Assembly (NCBI GenBank): GCA_000955785.1
Contig: JYOD01000007.1
Span: forward strand, 95,676 to 159,675
Length of the DNA: 64,000 nt
Origin: Burkholderiaceae bacterium 16
GTDB lineage: Bacteria; Pseudomonadota; Gammaproteobacteria; Burkholderiales; Burkholderiaceae
Direction: 5' to 3'
The first letter of the stretch is position 1; each line of letters opens with the position of its first letter. Under the pieces are notes generated by a model that worked only from the letters and a program-made list of their open reading frames with translations, was not told the origin of the DNA and ran no database searches. The position numbers were made by a program, and so were the translations under genes. Below, one piece after another: positions 1-9,392 of the stretch.

Positions 1-1055
1 CGATCAAAGTGGCGCGGCGGCTCGCACAGGTGCAGCAGGCCGCCTCCGGCATGCTCGATATTGCCGAGCGCCAGATGCGCCAGCTCAAACGGCTTACCGA
101 CGATCTGCTCGATGCGTCCCGTATCAAGCAAGGCAAGGTGCCGATTGTGCGCACCTACGGCAATGTGCAGGATATCGTGGGCGATGCCTTGTCGTCGGTG
201 GCATCGGATATCGAATGGCACGGCAATGTCCTGACCACGGACCTGCCCGCGGCACCGGTGACGGTCTATGCCGATACGGCGCGGCTCACGCAGGTGGTCA
301 CCAACCTGCTGTCCAATGCGATCAAGTACACGCCGCGCGGCGGCACCATTGCCTTGTCGGTCCAGGCCGAAGCGCCGCCCCCCGGCGACGCGCCGGTGGC
401 CGTTGCCGGCCATGATGGTTTCGATACGCTGGTGATCACGGTCAAGGATGACGGCATCGGCATCGATCCGGCCTTCCTGCCAAACGCGCTGGACATGTTC
501 AGCCAGTACGCAGCAGACGCCCAAGGTGGCGGACTCGGCGTCGGGCTGGCCATCGTCAGGCGCATGGTCGAACTGCACAATGGCACGGTGACGGTGCACA
601 GCGATGGCAAGGGCCTCGGCACCCTGGTGCAGGCGCGGCTGCCCGTGGTCTGCGCCAGTCCGGTAGAGGCCGGCGCCGCGCAGCCCGGCACCCTTCCGGC
701 GCTGCGTATCCTGCTGGTTGACGACAACACCGAAGCCCTGCGCGCGCTGGGCATGTTGCTCGAACTCGACGGCCACGAAGTCAGGCTGGCGGCCAGCGGC
801 GAGGACGCGCTGGATATCGCCGGCGGCTTTACGCCCGACGTGGCGCTGATCGATATCGGCCTGCCGGGTATCGACGGTTTCCAGCTGGCGCAAAGCCTCC
901 GCGCGCTTCCCGCGTTCGCGGGCACCCGCCTGGTGGCGCTGAGCGGCTACGCCTCCGAAGCCGACAAGGCGCGAGGCGCGGCGGCCGGCTTCGATTTCCA
1001 CCTGGCCAAGCCGCTGGCGATGGACGCCCTGGCGAGTATCCTGTCACGTACCTGA
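1..1055 (+). CDS. Hybrid sensor histidine kinase, C-terminal part (5' end outside window)
   Basis: The frame is open to the left edge, so the GTG at 9 is not a real start and the sensor region and phospho-accepting His lie outside. What remains is the end of the dimerisation helix (RLTDDLLDASRIKQGKV), then a HATPase domain with N box (NLLSNAIKYTP), G1 (DDGIGID) and G2 (GLGVGLAIVRR), then a C-terminal receiver domain (LLVDDN; phospho-acceptor Asp in ALIDIGLPG; Lys in HLAKPL). The fused receiver makes it a hybrid kinase of the type that passes phosphate to a separate partner or acts on itself. The signal cannot be inferred. A short inverted repeat follows the stop codon. Confidence 0.9.
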   Translation, partial: IKVARRLAQVQQAASGMLDIAERQMRQLKRLTDDLLDASRIKQGKVPIVRTYGNVQDIVGDALSSVASDIEWHGNVLTTDLPAAPVTVYADTARLTQVVTNLLSNAIKYTPRGGTIALSVQAEAPPPGDAPVAVAGHDGFDTLVITVKDDGIGIDPAFLPNALDMFSQYAADAQGGGLGVGLAIVRRMVELHNGTVTVHSDGKGLGTLVQARLPVVCASPVEAGAAQPGTLPALRILLVDDNTEALRALGMLLELDGHEVRLAASGEDALDIAGGFTPDVALIDIGLPGIDGFQLAQSLRALPAFAGTRLVALSGYASEADKARGAAAGFDFHLAKPLAMDALASILSRT

Positions 1056-1058
1056 TGA

Positions 1059-1085
1059 AGGGTCGCCGATGTTCCTCGGGACCCT
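1059..1085. terminator. Inverted repeat just after the kinase stop
   Basis: AGGGTC (1059-1064) and GACCCT (1080-1085) can pair across a 15-nt loop, 3 bases after the stop codon. There is no T-tract, so it is only a possible terminator or mRNA 3'-end stabiliser. Confidence 0.3.
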
Positions 1086-1194
1086 ATTCGTCACAAATCT
1101 GTAGGACAGCATACCCGCCAAATCAGAGGTCTCCCGACGGCAGTGTTGTGCCGGCCGTTCCATACTGGAGAGACGCCAACACCAGTTGCCGTCG

Positions 1195-1266
1195 ATGCTT
1201 GCCTTCCTCTTGCTAACCCTCGCGGGCCTTGGGGTCGTCGTTATCGTCATCTACATGGCCAAGTGA
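1195..1266 (+). CDS. Candidate 23-aa single-span membrane peptide
   Basis: A short ATG frame encodes an almost entirely hydrophobic peptide ending YMAK, with the Leu/Val/Ile-rich core expected of one transmembrane helix and a C-terminal Lys. An in-frame TTG at 1186 would add three residues and lies about 12 nt after a GGAGAGA stretch at 1168-1174, a better ribosome-site spacing than the ATG has. It sits alone between the kinase and the IclR terminator. No family is recognised. Conservation in relatives would decide whether it is real. Confidence 0.35.
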   Translation: MLAFLLLTLAGLGVVVIVIYMAK

Positions 1267-1367
1267 GCCCGCAACCCCGGCCGTCCCGGCCTGGCCAGGA
1301 AAACGCCGGCCGCCGTGGCCCACGGCCATGCCTTGGCGCCGGCCAGTCGGCGTGCTCCCGGCAAGGC

Positions 1368-1394
1368 AAAAAGCCGCGCAAAACACTTGCGCGG
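1368..1394 (-). terminator. Rho-independent terminator for the IclR gene
   Basis: Read on the minus strand, CCGCGCAA and TTGCGCGG form an 8-bp GC-rich stem (arms 1394-1387 and 1381-1374) with a 5-nt loop, followed by a run of five T (1372-1368). It lies about 60 bp beyond the stop of the IclR-type regulator. Confidence 0.75.
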
Positions 1395-1422
1395 GGAGTC
1401 TTTGATCCGTCAAGGACTCCCC
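1393..1422. repeat. Second hairpin next to the IclR terminator
   Basis: GGGGAGTCTTTGA (1393-1405) and TCAAGGACTCCCC (1410-1422) are complementary over 13 bp with a single G:T pair and a 4-nt loop. It lies between the IclR stop codon and the T-tailed terminator, giving a double-hairpin 3' end. Confidence 0.6.
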
Positions 1423-1452
1423 CGTCAGCGCTGGCAGCGGCGCGAGCCGCGC

Positions 1453-2247
1453 CTACCCCATTGCCCGTGCTGAACTGCTCACGGCGCGCGCGCACTGCAA
1501 CAGCAGCGGCCCAAGCTTGCGCTCCGCTTCCTCCCGGGTCCAGCGGCTGGTGGGCGCGACAAGGTGTATCGCGCCCAGCGGGCGGCCATTGCCCCCGATC
1601 ACCGGCGCGGCGATCGTCATATCGCCAAGGAACAGTTCCTCGCAATTTACCGCGTACCCGCGCTGCCGGGTGTCGCCCAACATCGCCACGATTTCGTCTA
1701 CCTCCGTGCGGGTGTGGACCGTATGCACGTTCCGCGCTGATCGCTCGATCATGCCGCGCGCTTCGTCTTCGGGCAGCGCGCTCAGGTAGGCGCGCCCGGA
1801 GCCGGTGCAATACATCGGAATCCGGCTGCCGATGGGCATATGCACCGGCACAAAGTGCGCGCTGACGAATCGCGCGATATAGACCATGTCGAGCAGGTCC
1901 GGCTCCGTCAGGCAGGAGGTCTCGGTGGTGACCTTGGTCAGTTCGGAGAGAAACGGATTGGCCACCTCGATCAGAGGGTTGGCGGCCAGGTAGTTGAAGC
2001 CGATCTCCATCACGCGTGGCGTCAACTGGTAGCGCCGCGTTTGTGGATGCTTGCGCAGATAACCTAGTTGTTCGAGCGTGAAGACCATGCGCTGGGCCGA
2101 ACTTTTGTTGATGCCGGCGGCGTCGGCTACGTCGGCGATCGTCATGGTGCGGTGCTGCGCGCTGAACGCGCGCAGCACGGCAAGTCCCTTTTCCAAAGAC
2201 TGGTTGAACAGCAGGTTAGCGGAGTCATTGGCTTCAGGTTTTGACAT
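1453..2247 (-). CDS. IclR-family transcriptional regulator
   Basis: 264 aa, normal for the family. The N-terminal winged helix-turn-helix (about residues 15-75; LAVLRAFS, TIADVADAAGINKSSAQRM) is followed by the IclR effector domain (about 90-260; MYCTGSGRAYLSALPEDEA, GYAVNCEELFLGDMTIAAPV, GAIHLVAPT). It is transcribed away from the ABC transporter operon at 2431, the usual arrangement for a local regulator of transport and catabolism genes. The effector is presumably the transported compound or its breakdown product, which is inference. The shared intergenic region is AT-rich and holds a short dyad that could be its site. Confidence 0.92.
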   Translation of the reverse strand: MSKPEANDSANLLFNQSLEKGLAVLRAFSAQHRTMTIADVADAAGINKSSAQRMVFTLEQLGYLRKHPQTRRYQLTPRVMEIGFNYLAANPLIEVANPFLSELTKVTTETSCLTEPDLLDMVYIARFVSAHFVPVHMPIGSRIPMYCTGSGRAYLSALPEDEARGMIERSARNVHTVHTRTEVDEIVAMLGDTRQRGYAVNCEELFLGDMTIAAPVIGGNGRPLGAIHLVAPTSRWTREEAERKLGPLLLQCARAVSSSARAMG

Positions 2248-2430
2248 ACATGTGCTGTAAAAGGCTTATTTATTGATTATAGAATCGCATATCGATTTTA
2301 ACAATGCAATTACTGGTTAACGACAATTAAATTTCGAGCATGGTTAATTGAAAATTGGCATGCTCATTGCATAAGTCGGTGGGTCGCCCTACCCGGGGCG
2401 CCTTTTGTTCCTTCCGCTAGGAGTGTCCGC
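2248..2430. promoter_or_regulatory. Divergent promoter region, IclR / ABC transporter
   Basis: This AT-rich gap contains a dyad AATCG-N5-CGATT (2283-2297), a candidate IclR operator. A plausible sigma-70 promoter reads toward the transporter: TTGAAA (2348-2353) and CATAAG (2370-2375) 16 bp apart. Downstream, a bulged GC hairpin followed by TTTTGTT (about 2382-2409) lies in the 5' leader and could attenuate transcription. All assignments are by eye. Confidence 0.5.
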
Positions 2431-3207
2431 ATGTCTCGATTCACCATGTCCCGTCGCGCAGCACTAATCCTGTGCGCAGCCAGCACCGTTTCGTTCGCCT
2501 GGGCCCAGGGAACGGCACCGACCTCGGCACCAACCTATAACGTCGGTGCGACGGCCACCGGCGTGCCGTTTACCTTCCTGGACGTGAAGAGCAACACCAT
2601 CCAGGGCATGATGGTCGACACGGTCACTGCCGTCGGCAAGGCCGGCGGCTTCAACGTCAACGTGCAGCAGACGGTCTTCTCCGCGCTGATTCCGTCGCTG
2701 ACTTCCAGCAAGATCGACATCATCTCGGCCGCCATGCTCAGGACGCCCGCGCGCCAGCAGGTGGTGGACTTCAGCGATCCGGTCTACTCATACGGAGAGG
2801 GCCTGATCGTCAAGGGCGACGACGCCAAGACCTATGCCTCGCTCGACGAACTCAAGGGCGAGATCGTGGGCGCGCAGGTGGGCACGGTCTTTCTCGACAT
2901 GCTCAACAAGAAGGGCATCTTCAAGGAAGTGCGCAGCTACGACTCGGTGGCGGACATGACGCGCGACCTGACCCTGGGCCGCATCAAGGCGGGCCTGGGC
3001 GACCAGCCCATCATTGCCTACCAGTTACGCCAGAACGCCTTCCCCGGCGTCAAGCTGGCCGCCAGCTACAAGCCGGTCAACGTCGGCGACGTTTGCCTGG
3101 TGGTGCGCAAGGGCGACACCGAGACGCTGGCCCGCGTCAACAAGGCCATCGCCAAGATCAAGGCCGATGGCACGCTTGCCGCCATCGTCCAGAAATGGGG
3201 CATGTGA
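2431..3207 (+). CDS. ABC transporter substrate-binding protein (polar amino acid type)
   Basis: 258 aa with a cleavable signal peptide (hydrophobic core about residues 9-25, cleavage near FAWAQG) and a solute-binding family 3 fold: GVPFTFLDVKSN, GMMVDTVTAVGK, DIISAAMLRTPARQQVVDFSDPVY. These periplasmic proteins bind amino acids or related amines and deliver them to a two-part inner-membrane transporter. Start supported by AGGAG 8 nt upstream. It is the first gene of an SBP-permease-ATPase-oxidase operon, so the ligand is probably an amine or amino acid later oxidised by the fourth gene. The exact ligand cannot be read from sequence. Confidence 0.93.
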   Translation: MSRFTMSRRAALILCAASTVSFAWAQGTAPTSAPTYNVGATATGVPFTFLDVKSNTIQGMMVDTVTAVGKAGGFNVNVQQTVFSALIPSLTSSKIDIISAAMLRTPARQQVVDFSDPVYSYGEGLIVKGDDAKTYASLDELKGEIVGAQVGTVFLDMLNKKGIFKEVRSYDSVADMTRDLTLGRIKAGLGDQPIIAYQLRQNAFPGVKLAASYKPVNVGDVCLVVRKGDTETLARVNKAIAKIKADGTLAAIVQKWGM

Positions 3208-3213
3208 GTTGTG

Positions 3214-3885
3214 ATGGAAGCCGCTAATTTCTTCCAGCATGCGCGGGAGTTCCTGCCGATCCTGCTGCAGGGCGCGGTGGTCACCGTAGAGGTGACCGTG
3301 CTCGCCTTCCTGCTCAGCAGCGTGCTAGGGCTGGCTCTGGCGCTGATGAAACTGTCGCCGGTACGCTCGCTGTCGTGGGGCGCGTCCGGCGTGATCAACG
3401 TGATCCGTGGCCTGCCGATCATTGTGCAACTGTTCTACATCTACTTTGTGCTGCCGGATGCCGGGATTCACCTGACGGCCTTCCAGGCCGGCGTGATCGG
3501 CCTGGGCATCGCATACTCGGCCTATCAGGCGGAGAACTTTCGCGCCGGCATCGAGGCTGTCGATCCAGGCCAGCGCGAAGCCGCGCAGGCCATGGGCATG
3601 CGCCCGGCGCTGGTCATGCGCCGGGTGATCCTGCCGCAGGCCTTCCGTATCTCGCTGCCGCCCTATGGCAACACGCTGGTGATGATGCTCAAGGACTCGT
3701 CGCTGGTGTCCACCATCACCGTGGCGGAGATGACGCGTGCCGGCCAGCTGATCGCCTCGTCGACCTTCCAGAACATGACTGTGTACACGCTGGTGGCACT
3801 GCTCTACCTGCTGATGAGCCTGCCGCTCGTCTTCGGGCTGCGCCGACTGGAGCAACGCCTGGGCGCGGGCAGGAGAAAGCCATGA
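3214..3885 (+). CDS. ABC transporter permease (His/Glu/Gln/Arg/opine type)
   Basis: 223 aa inner-membrane permease with several transmembrane helices and the HisM-type EAA cytoplasmic loop ([24 protein letters not shown]), which contacts the ATPase. The ATG at 3214 is chosen; a GTG one codon earlier is equally possible. Only one permease is encoded, so the membrane part is probably a homodimer. The gene starts 6 bp after the binding protein and its stop overlaps the ATPase start in ATGA, implying translational coupling. Confidence 0.93.
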   Translation: MEAANFFQHAREFLPILLQGAVVTVEVTVLAFLLSSVLGLALALMKLSPVRSLSWGASGVINVIRGLPIIVQLFYIYFVLPDAGIHLTAFQAGVIGLGIAYSAYQAENFRAGIEAVDPGQREAAQAMGMRPALVMRRVILPQAFRISLPPYGNTLVMMLKDSSLVSTITVAEMTRAGQLIASSTFQNMTVYTLVALLYLLMSLPLVFGLRRLEQRLGAGRRKP

Positions 3886-4637
3886 TCCGTATCGACAACC
3901 TGCAGAAGTACTTCGACGAACACCACGTGCTGCGCGGCGTGAGCCTGCACGTCGACGCGGGCGAGGTAGTTTGCCTGATCGGCCCGTCCGGTTCCGGCAA
4001 GTCCACGGTCTTGCGCTGTATCAACGGACTGGAATCCTACGAAGGCGGAGAGATCCACGCCTTTGGCGAACGGGTCGACCGTGGCGGCAAGGACATCCAC
4101 CGACTGCGTAGCCGCATGGGCATGGTGTTCCAGCGCTTTAATCTCTTCCCGCATCGCAGCGTGCTGGAAAACGTGATGGAAGGGCCGGTGTACGTGAAGG
4201 GCGAAAGCCGCGACAAGGCGCGCGCCCAGGCGATGGAACTGCTTGAGAAAGTCGGCCTGGCCGCCAAGGCCCAGGCCTATCCGCCGCAGCTCTCCGGCGG
4301 GCAGCAGCAGCGGGTGGCCATTGCCCGCGCGCTGGCGATGCGGCCCGAGGCCATGCTGTTCGACGAACCCACCTCGGCGCTCGACCCGGAACTGGTTGGC
4401 GACGTGCTGGAAGTCATGCGCGATCTGGCGCGCGAGGGCATGACGATGATCGTGGTGACGCATGAGATGGGATTCGCCCGCGAAGTGGCCGATCGTGTGT
4501 GCTTCCTGCACAGCGGCACCATTGTCGAGGAAGGCGCGGCCGCGCAGGTGCTGGGCGCGCCCCGACAAGCGCGCACGCAGGACTTCCTGCGGCGCGTGTT
4601 GCACAAGCCGGTCGATGCGGGGGGCCTGGCGCTATGA
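3882..4637 (+). CDS. ABC transporter ATP-binding protein (GlnQ/HisP type)
   Basis: 251 aa cytoplasmic ATPase with Walker A (GPSGSGKST), Q-loop ([11 protein letters not shown]), signature [15 protein letters not shown], Walker B ([12 protein letters not shown]) and switch His (VTHEM). It is the size of amino-acid importer ATPases. It energises the adjacent permease. It overlaps the permease upstream and the flavoprotein downstream by 4 bp each (ATGA), so all four genes are one transcript. Confidence 0.95.
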   Translation: MIRIDNLQKYFDEHHVLRGVSLHVDAGEVVCLIGPSGSGKSTVLRCINGLESYEGGEIHAFGERVDRGGKDIHRLRSRMGMVFQRFNLFPHRSVLENVMEGPVYVKGESRDKARAQAMELLEKVGLAAKAQAYPPQLSGGQQQRVAIARALAMRPEAMLFDEPTSALDPELVGDVLEVMRDLAREGMTMIVVTHEMGFAREVADRVCFLHSGTIVEEGAAAQVLGAPRQARTQDFLRRVLHKPVDAGGLAL

Positions 4638-5947
4638 GCTCCAGCCAGTTCGCGGCAAACCGTCCGGCTCCGGTGATGCCTTTGCCCCCCTCCTTGTGGG
4701 CTGCCACGGCACCGCCCGCGCCGCCCACACCGGCGTTGTACGAATCGCTGACGACCGATGTGCTCGTCATCGGCGGCGGCTTCACCGGCCTGTCCACCGC
4801 GTTGCATCTTGCCGAGACCGGTGCGAGGGTGTGCGTGCTGGAGGCCAGCGAGCCGGGATGGGGCGCGTCCGGGCGCAACGGCGGGCAAGTCAATCCCACG
4901 CTCAAGCACGATCCCGACGAGCTGGTGCGCCTGTTCGGGGCCGCGCGCGCCGAGCCATTGATCGACACGGTATCGCGTTCTGCCGACCTGGTGTTCGACC
5001 TGATTGCTCGCCACGGCATCGATTGCCAGCCGCTACGCAGCGGCTGGCTGCAACTCTCGTATTCGCCGGCTGCGGTGCCTGCCATGCACGCCCGGGCGGA
5101 GCAATGGGCGCGCCGCGGGGCACCGGTGGAACTACTGGACCATGCCGCGGTAGCGCGGCGCGTCGGTACGCAGGCCTTCGCCGGCGGCTGGCTGGATGGC
5201 CGCGCCGGCGCCATCCAGCCGCTGGCTTACACGCGGGGACTGGTCAGGGCTGCGCAGCGGGCCGGCGCCGCCGTGCACGGTGGTACGGCGGTGACGGCGC
5301 TGGAGCGCCACGGCTCGCACTGGGTGGCAGCGACAGATACCGGCGCCCGCGTGACCGCCGGACAGGTCGTGATTGCCACCAACGGCTACACCGGCCCGCT
5401 GTGGCCCGGTCTCGCGCAAACGGTGCTGTCGGCCAACAGCTTTATCGTGGCCACGCAACCGCTGCGGGGTTCCGATGCGCAAGGCATCCTGACGCAAGGC
5501 GAGACCGCATCCACGTCGCAGCGCCTGCTGCTGTACTTCCGCAAGGATGCGCATGGGCGCCTGCTGATGGGCGGCCGTGGCTTCTTTGCCGATCCGCGCG
5601 GGCCACAGGACTTCGCCCACCTGGAGCGCTCGCTTGAATTGCTGTTCCCGCAACTTGGTCCGCTCACATACGAGTATCGCTGGGCAGGCCGCATCGCGAT
5701 CACGCGCGACTTCATGCCGCATGTGCATGAACCCGCGCCGGGCATCGTCATGGCCCTGGGCTGCAATGGGCGGGGCATCGCGCTTTGCACCAGCCTGGGC
5801 AAGCATATCGCGGCACGGCTGGCTGGCAAGGGCGAGGACTTTCCCTATCCGGTCACGCCAGTGACAAGAATCCCGCTACATGGCCTCCAGCGTTTCTACA
5901 TTGCCGCGGGCGTGGCCTGGTACAGCCTGCTGGACAAGCTGGGCTGA
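4634..5947 (+). CDS. FAD-dependent amine/D-amino-acid oxidoreductase (DadA/PuuB-like)
   Basis: 437 aa. The N-terminal Rossmann motif [19 protein letters not shown] (about residues 39-57) binds FAD, followed by [11 protein letters not shown] typical of the PuuB/OrdL/DadA group; a C-terminal flavin-contact segment ([19 protein letters not shown]) closes the fold. Such enzymes oxidise amino groups of D-amino acids, sarcosine or gamma-glutamylated polyamines. The start overlaps the ATPase stop, so the oxidase probably acts on the imported substrate. Choosing between a D-amino acid and a polyamine derivative would be a guess. Confidence 0.85.
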   Translation: MSSSQFAANRPAPVMPLPPSLWAATAPPAPPTPALYESLTTDVLVIGGGFTGLSTALHLAETGARVCVLEASEPGWGASGRNGGQVNPTLKHDPDELVRLFGAARAEPLIDTVSRSADLVFDLIARHGIDCQPLRSGWLQLSYSPAAVPAMHARAEQWARRGAPVELLDHAAVARRVGTQAFAGGWLDGRAGAIQPLAYTRGLVRAAQRAGAAVHGGTAVTALERHGSHWVAATDTGARVTAGQVVIATNGYTGPLWPGLAQTVLSANSFIVATQPLRGSDAQGILTQGETASTSQRLLLYFRKDAHGRLLMGGRGFFADPRGPQDFAHLERSLELLFPQLGPLTYEYRWAGRIAITRDFMPHVHEPAPGIVMALGCNGRGIALCTSLGKHIAARLAGKGEDFPYPVTPVTRIPLHGLQRFYIAAGVAWYSLLDKLG

Positions 5948-5993
5948 CATTCAAGGCAACAGGCCTGCCGGGAGGGCGCGTGGCCGATGGCGC

Positions 5994-7253
5994 TCAGAGA
6001 GGTGATGCCGCCAGCGCCAGCCCTAGCGCCAGCGGCATCACCACCGCGCCGATGCGCAGGAACTGCAGCGCGCCGACCATCTGGCCCTCGCGCCGCAGCG
6101 CCGTCAGCCATAGCAGGGTCGCCAGCGAGCCGGTGACGGACAGATTGGGGCCAAGGTCGATGCCAATCAGCACCGCGTCAGTGACTTGGGTGGAAGCATG
6201 GCTGGCCGCCAGTGCCGACGAGGCGAACAGCCCGGCCGGCAGGTTGTTGACCACGTTGGACACCAGGGCCACCGTGCCGCCAGTCACCCATATGTTGGCC
6301 GCCGGAGACTGCTGCGATAGCGCCTGCACCAGCTGGGCGAGTTTCCCGATCAGACCGGTGTGCTCCAGGCCGGCCACCAGTACGAACAGGCCAGCCACCA
6401 GCGGCAGCACGCCCCAGGAAATCTCGCGCAGCGCCGGCAGGCACAGGCCGGGGCGGCGCGCGCAGACCAGCAGCAGCGTCGCCACGCCGGCCAGGCAGGT
6501 CGGCCAGCCCAGGTCGGCGCCCAGCAACGATGCCACCAGCAGCACAAGGCCCATCGCCACGATGCCGACGGCGGTCAGTTTGGCCTCGGTCGTCAGGGGC
6601 GGCACCGGCACGTCGGTCGCGATGCGCTCCTTCAGTGCGTGGCGCTGGGTCCAGTAAAGCGCGGCAAAGGTCGCGGCGATGGCGACGGCCGACGGCAAGG
6701 CAAAGCGCGCCAGCCAGCCCGCCAGCGTGGGCATGTGCGCCCCGAAGATGACGAGGTTGGCGGGATTCGAGATCGGCAGCACGAAGCTCGCTGCGTTGGC
6801 TATGAAGGCGCAACTGTAGAGATAGGGCAGGGGATGCCTGACCCTGGCGGCGCGGGTGGCGGCGAGTACAGCGGGCGTCAGCACCACCGCGGTGGCATCG
6901 TTGGACATGAACACGGTGACCAGGGTGCCGAAACCATAGACCAGCACGAACAGGCGCCGCGCCGATCCCCCGGCCTGGCGCACCGCCACCGCCGCTACGT
7001 GGTCGAACAGCCCGGTCTTGCGCGCCAGTTCGGACGCCAGCATCATGCCGCCGAGAAACAGGTACACATCGTAGCCGCGTGCCACGGCGGCCAGCGCATC
7101 CGGTACCGCAAGCAGGCCCGTCACGCACAGCAGCAGTGCGCCCGCGACGGCCCAGAAGGCCTCGGGCAGCCGGAAGGGCCGCATGATGACCCCAAGGGTG
7201 GTGGCCGCCGCCACCGCCCAGATCAGTGGGCCGCTGTAGGGGGAGATGTTCAT
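5994..7253 (-). CDS. ArsB/NhaD-type membrane transporter (arsenite-pump-like)
   Basis: 419 aa with about 11 hydrophobic spans. Motifs resemble ArsB: FMSNDATAVVLTP in the first half and DLGPNLSVTGSLATLLWL in the second, the latter closely matching the ArsB helix pair. ArsB exports arsenite or antimonite, but the wider ion-transporter superfamily includes carboxylate carriers. No arsR, arsC or acr3 is nearby, so arsenic resistance is not supported by context. It lies downstream of the penicillin-binding protein on the same strand after a 75-bp gap. Confidence 0.75.
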   Translation of the reverse strand: MNISPYSGPLIWAVAAATTLGVIMRPFRLPEAFWAVAGALLLCVTGLLAVPDALAAVARGYDVYLFLGGMMLASELARKTGLFDHVAAVAVRQAGGSARRLFVLVYGFGTLVTVFMSNDATAVVLTPAVLAATRAARVRHPLPYLYSCAFIANAASFVLPISNPANLVIFGAHMPTLAGWLARFALPSAVAIAATFAALYWTQRHALKERIATDVPVPPLTTEAKLTAVGIVAMGLVLLVASLLGADLGWPTCLAGVATLLLVCARRPGLCLPALREISWGVLPLVAGLFVLVAGLEHTGLIGKLAQLVQALSQQSPAANIWVTGGTVALVSNVVNNLPAGLFASSALAASHASTQVTDAVLIGIDLGPNLSVTGSLATLLWLTALRREGQMVGALQFLRIGAVVMPLALGLALAASPL

Positions 7254-7328
7254 CGGGCGCGCGCAGGCAGCAGGTGATTGTTCATGTTGTGGGCTGCATT
7301 CGTGCGCGGGGGCAGTGCCCCGCGCTCG

Positions 7329-9383
7329 TCAGGTGCTGGGCTGCGACGGACTGGGCGTGGTCCCTGGCGGGAGGGGGGACGTGGATGCCCTGACAGGTTC
7401 CGCTGGTCCGGCGGCCGCGGGAGGGGCGGCCATCCCGACGGGCTCGGCCGCGGGATCGGGGTGTGCCGGCGGCGGAAAACCAAGCGCCGCGATGCCGTGG
7501 CTGCCGTCCGCATACTCCGGATAAATCCAGTCGTCGCCACTGCGCACCAGGTTTTTCGGCGCCACGAATTCCGCCTCGGGCTGGCCGGCCAACCGGCCTT
7601 CCATGTAGTTCGCCCAGATCGGCAGGGCCGTGGTGGCGCCGAATTCGTGCCGGCCCAGGCTGCGGTTGTCGTCGAAGCCCATCCACGCCACCGTGACGAT
7701 GCCCGAGGCATAGCCGGCGAACCAGCCGTCGACCGAATCGTTGGTGGTGCCGGTCTTGCCGGCCACATCCGCGCGTCGCAGGTAGCGCTGTAGTCCGGCG
7801 CCGGTGCCGCTGGTCACCACACTGTGCAGCAGGCTGTTCATCACATAGGCGTTGCGCTCGGGGATGACGCGGCGCGGCTGGGGCTCGCTGTCCGCGGTGA
7901 ACAGCACATTGCCCGCGCCGTCGCTGATGCGCTCAATCAGGTAAGGCTCGGTGCGGTAGCCCTCGTTGGCGAAGACGCCATAGGCGGCGGCGAGCCGCAG
8001 CGGCGTCGTGGTGCCGGTGCCCAGCGCCATCGGCAGGTAGCGCGGCAGGCGTTGCTCGGAGAAACCGAATTTGCCGGCGTAGTCCACCGCATAGGGAATA
8101 CCGATGGCCTGCAGGGTGCGGATGGCCGGCAGGTTGCGCGACTCGGCCAGCGCCTGGCGCACGCTGACGGCACCCAGAAAGCGGCCATCGTCGTTGCCCG
8201 GCTGCCACCGCGACGAGCCGTCCAGCGGCGCGTCGTTGATCATCGTGGTGGCCGATACGCCGCGCTCCAGCGCGGCAGAGTAGATGAAGGGCTTGAAGGT
8301 CGAGCCCGGCTGGCGCAGCGCCTGCGTGGCATGGTTGAAGCGGCTGGTGGCAAAGTCCGCACCGCCGATCAGTGCCTCTATGGCGCCCGACCTGCTGTCC
8401 AGCGAAACCAGCGCGGCCTGCTGTCCGCGGGCGTTGCCGTGGCGCTTGCCGTACTGGTCGAGCCCTGCGTGCACGGCCTCGTAGGCCAGGCTTTGCCTGA
8501 CCGACGACACCGTGGTGTAGACATTCAGGCCACGGGTATAGGCAGCTTCGCCGAAACGGTCGTAGGCAAGCTGCCGGGCCAGTTCCGCCACGTACTCGGC
8601 GTGGCCGCCGAAGTGGCCGCCATTGGATCCCGCCACCTGCAGCCGTTCGGACCGCGCCGCCTGGTACTGATCGTGCGAGATCATGCCCAGCGCATGCATC
8701 CGCCCCAGCACGTATTGCTGGCGTAGCCTGGCGCGGGGGAAGTTGACTACCGGATTCATGGTCGACGGCGCCTTGGGCAAGCCGGCCAGCATCGCGGTTT
8801 CCGCCAGCGAGAGCGCTTCCAGCGGCTTGCCGAAATAGGTCTGGGCCGCGCTGCCGAAACCGTACGCATGTTCGCCCAGGTAGACCTGGTTCATGTACAG
8901 CTCGAGGATGCGGTCTTTTGGCAGGGAACGGTCGATCTTCCATGCCAGCAGGAGTTCATACCACTTGCGCGCCAGCGTCTTCTCGCGCGACAGGTAGAAA
9001 TTGCGCGCCACCTGCATGGTGATGGTGGAGGCGCCCTGGGCGTAGCCCTCGCCGATATTGGCGAGCGCGGCGCGGAAGATCCCAGGGATATCGACGCCGG
9101 CGTGCTGGTAGAACTGATCGTCTTCCGCCGCCAGCAAGGCATTGGACATCTGCCTGGGCATGCGATCCAGCGGCACGAATTCACGGTGCTCGTTACCGAA
9201 CTCGCCGATCAGGACATTGTCGCTGGTAAAGATCCGCAGCGGTACGTCGGGGCGGTAATCCCGCAGCGCATCCACGTAGGGGAGTTGGCGCAGGCTCACC
9301 ACGGCGGCGAACCCAACTAGCAAGGTGGAAGCTGCAGCCAGCGCTAAAGCGGCGCTTGCTGCCTTTACAACGACTCTTTTCAT
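7329..9383 (-). CDS. Class A penicillin-binding protein (PBP1A-like), compact form
   Basis: 684 aa. An N-terminal membrane anchor (about 8-30) precedes a GT51 glycosyltransferase (catalytic Glu in LLAAEDDQFYQHAGVD; ASTITMQVARNFYLS), then a transpeptidase with SxxK (PGSTFKPF), SxN (ESRNLP) and KTG (GKTGTTNDS). It polymerises and cross-links peptidoglycan in the periplasm. It is shorter than E. coli PBP1A (about 850 aa): the linker between the domains looks too short for the usual OB/ODD insert. The C-terminus is a Pro/Ala-rich tail. It starts 9 bp after the alpha/beta hydrolase gene, so the two are probably co-transcribed. Confidence 0.93.
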   Translation of the reverse strand: MKRVVVKAASAALALAAASTLLVGFAAVVSLRQLPYVDALRDYRPDVPLRIFTSDNVLIGEFGNEHREFVPLDRMPRQMSNALLAAEDDQFYQHAGVDIPGIFRAALANIGEGYAQGASTITMQVARNFYLSREKTLARKWYELLLAWKIDRSLPKDRILELYMNQVYLGEHAYGFGSAAQTYFGKPLEALSLAETAMLAGLPKAPSTMNPVVNFPRARLRQQYVLGRMHALGMISHDQYQAARSERLQVAGSNGGHFGGHAEYVAELARQLAYDRFGEAAYTRGLNVYTTVSSVRQSLAYEAVHAGLDQYGKRHGNARGQQAALVSLDSRSGAIEALIGGADFATSRFNHATQALRQPGSTFKPFIYSAALERGVSATTMINDAPLDGSSRWQPGNDDGRFLGAVSVRQALAESRNLPAIRTLQAIGIPYAVDYAGKFGFSEQRLPRYLPMALGTGTTTPLRLAAAYGVFANEGYRTEPYLIERISDGAGNVLFTADSEPQPRRVIPERNAYVMNSLLHSVVTSGTGAGLQRYLRRADVAGKTGTTNDSVDGWFAGYASGIVTVAWMGFDDNRSLGRHEFGATTALPIWANYMEGRLAGQPEAEFVAPKNLVRSGDDWIYPEYADGSHGIAALGFPPPAHPDPAAEPVGMAAPPAAAGPAEPVRASTSPLPPGTTPSPSQPST

Positions 9384-9392
9384 GCGCGCATT

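Noticed and set aside
4499..4633. Upstream extension of the flavoprotein frame into the ATPase gene
   Set aside because: The extension overlaps the C-terminal coding region of the ABC ATPase; the ATG at 4634 with ATGA coupling fits family length.
5994..7253. Arsenic resistance island
   Set aside because: Only an ArsB-like transporter is present; no ArsR, ArsC or metallochaperone gene lies nearby.
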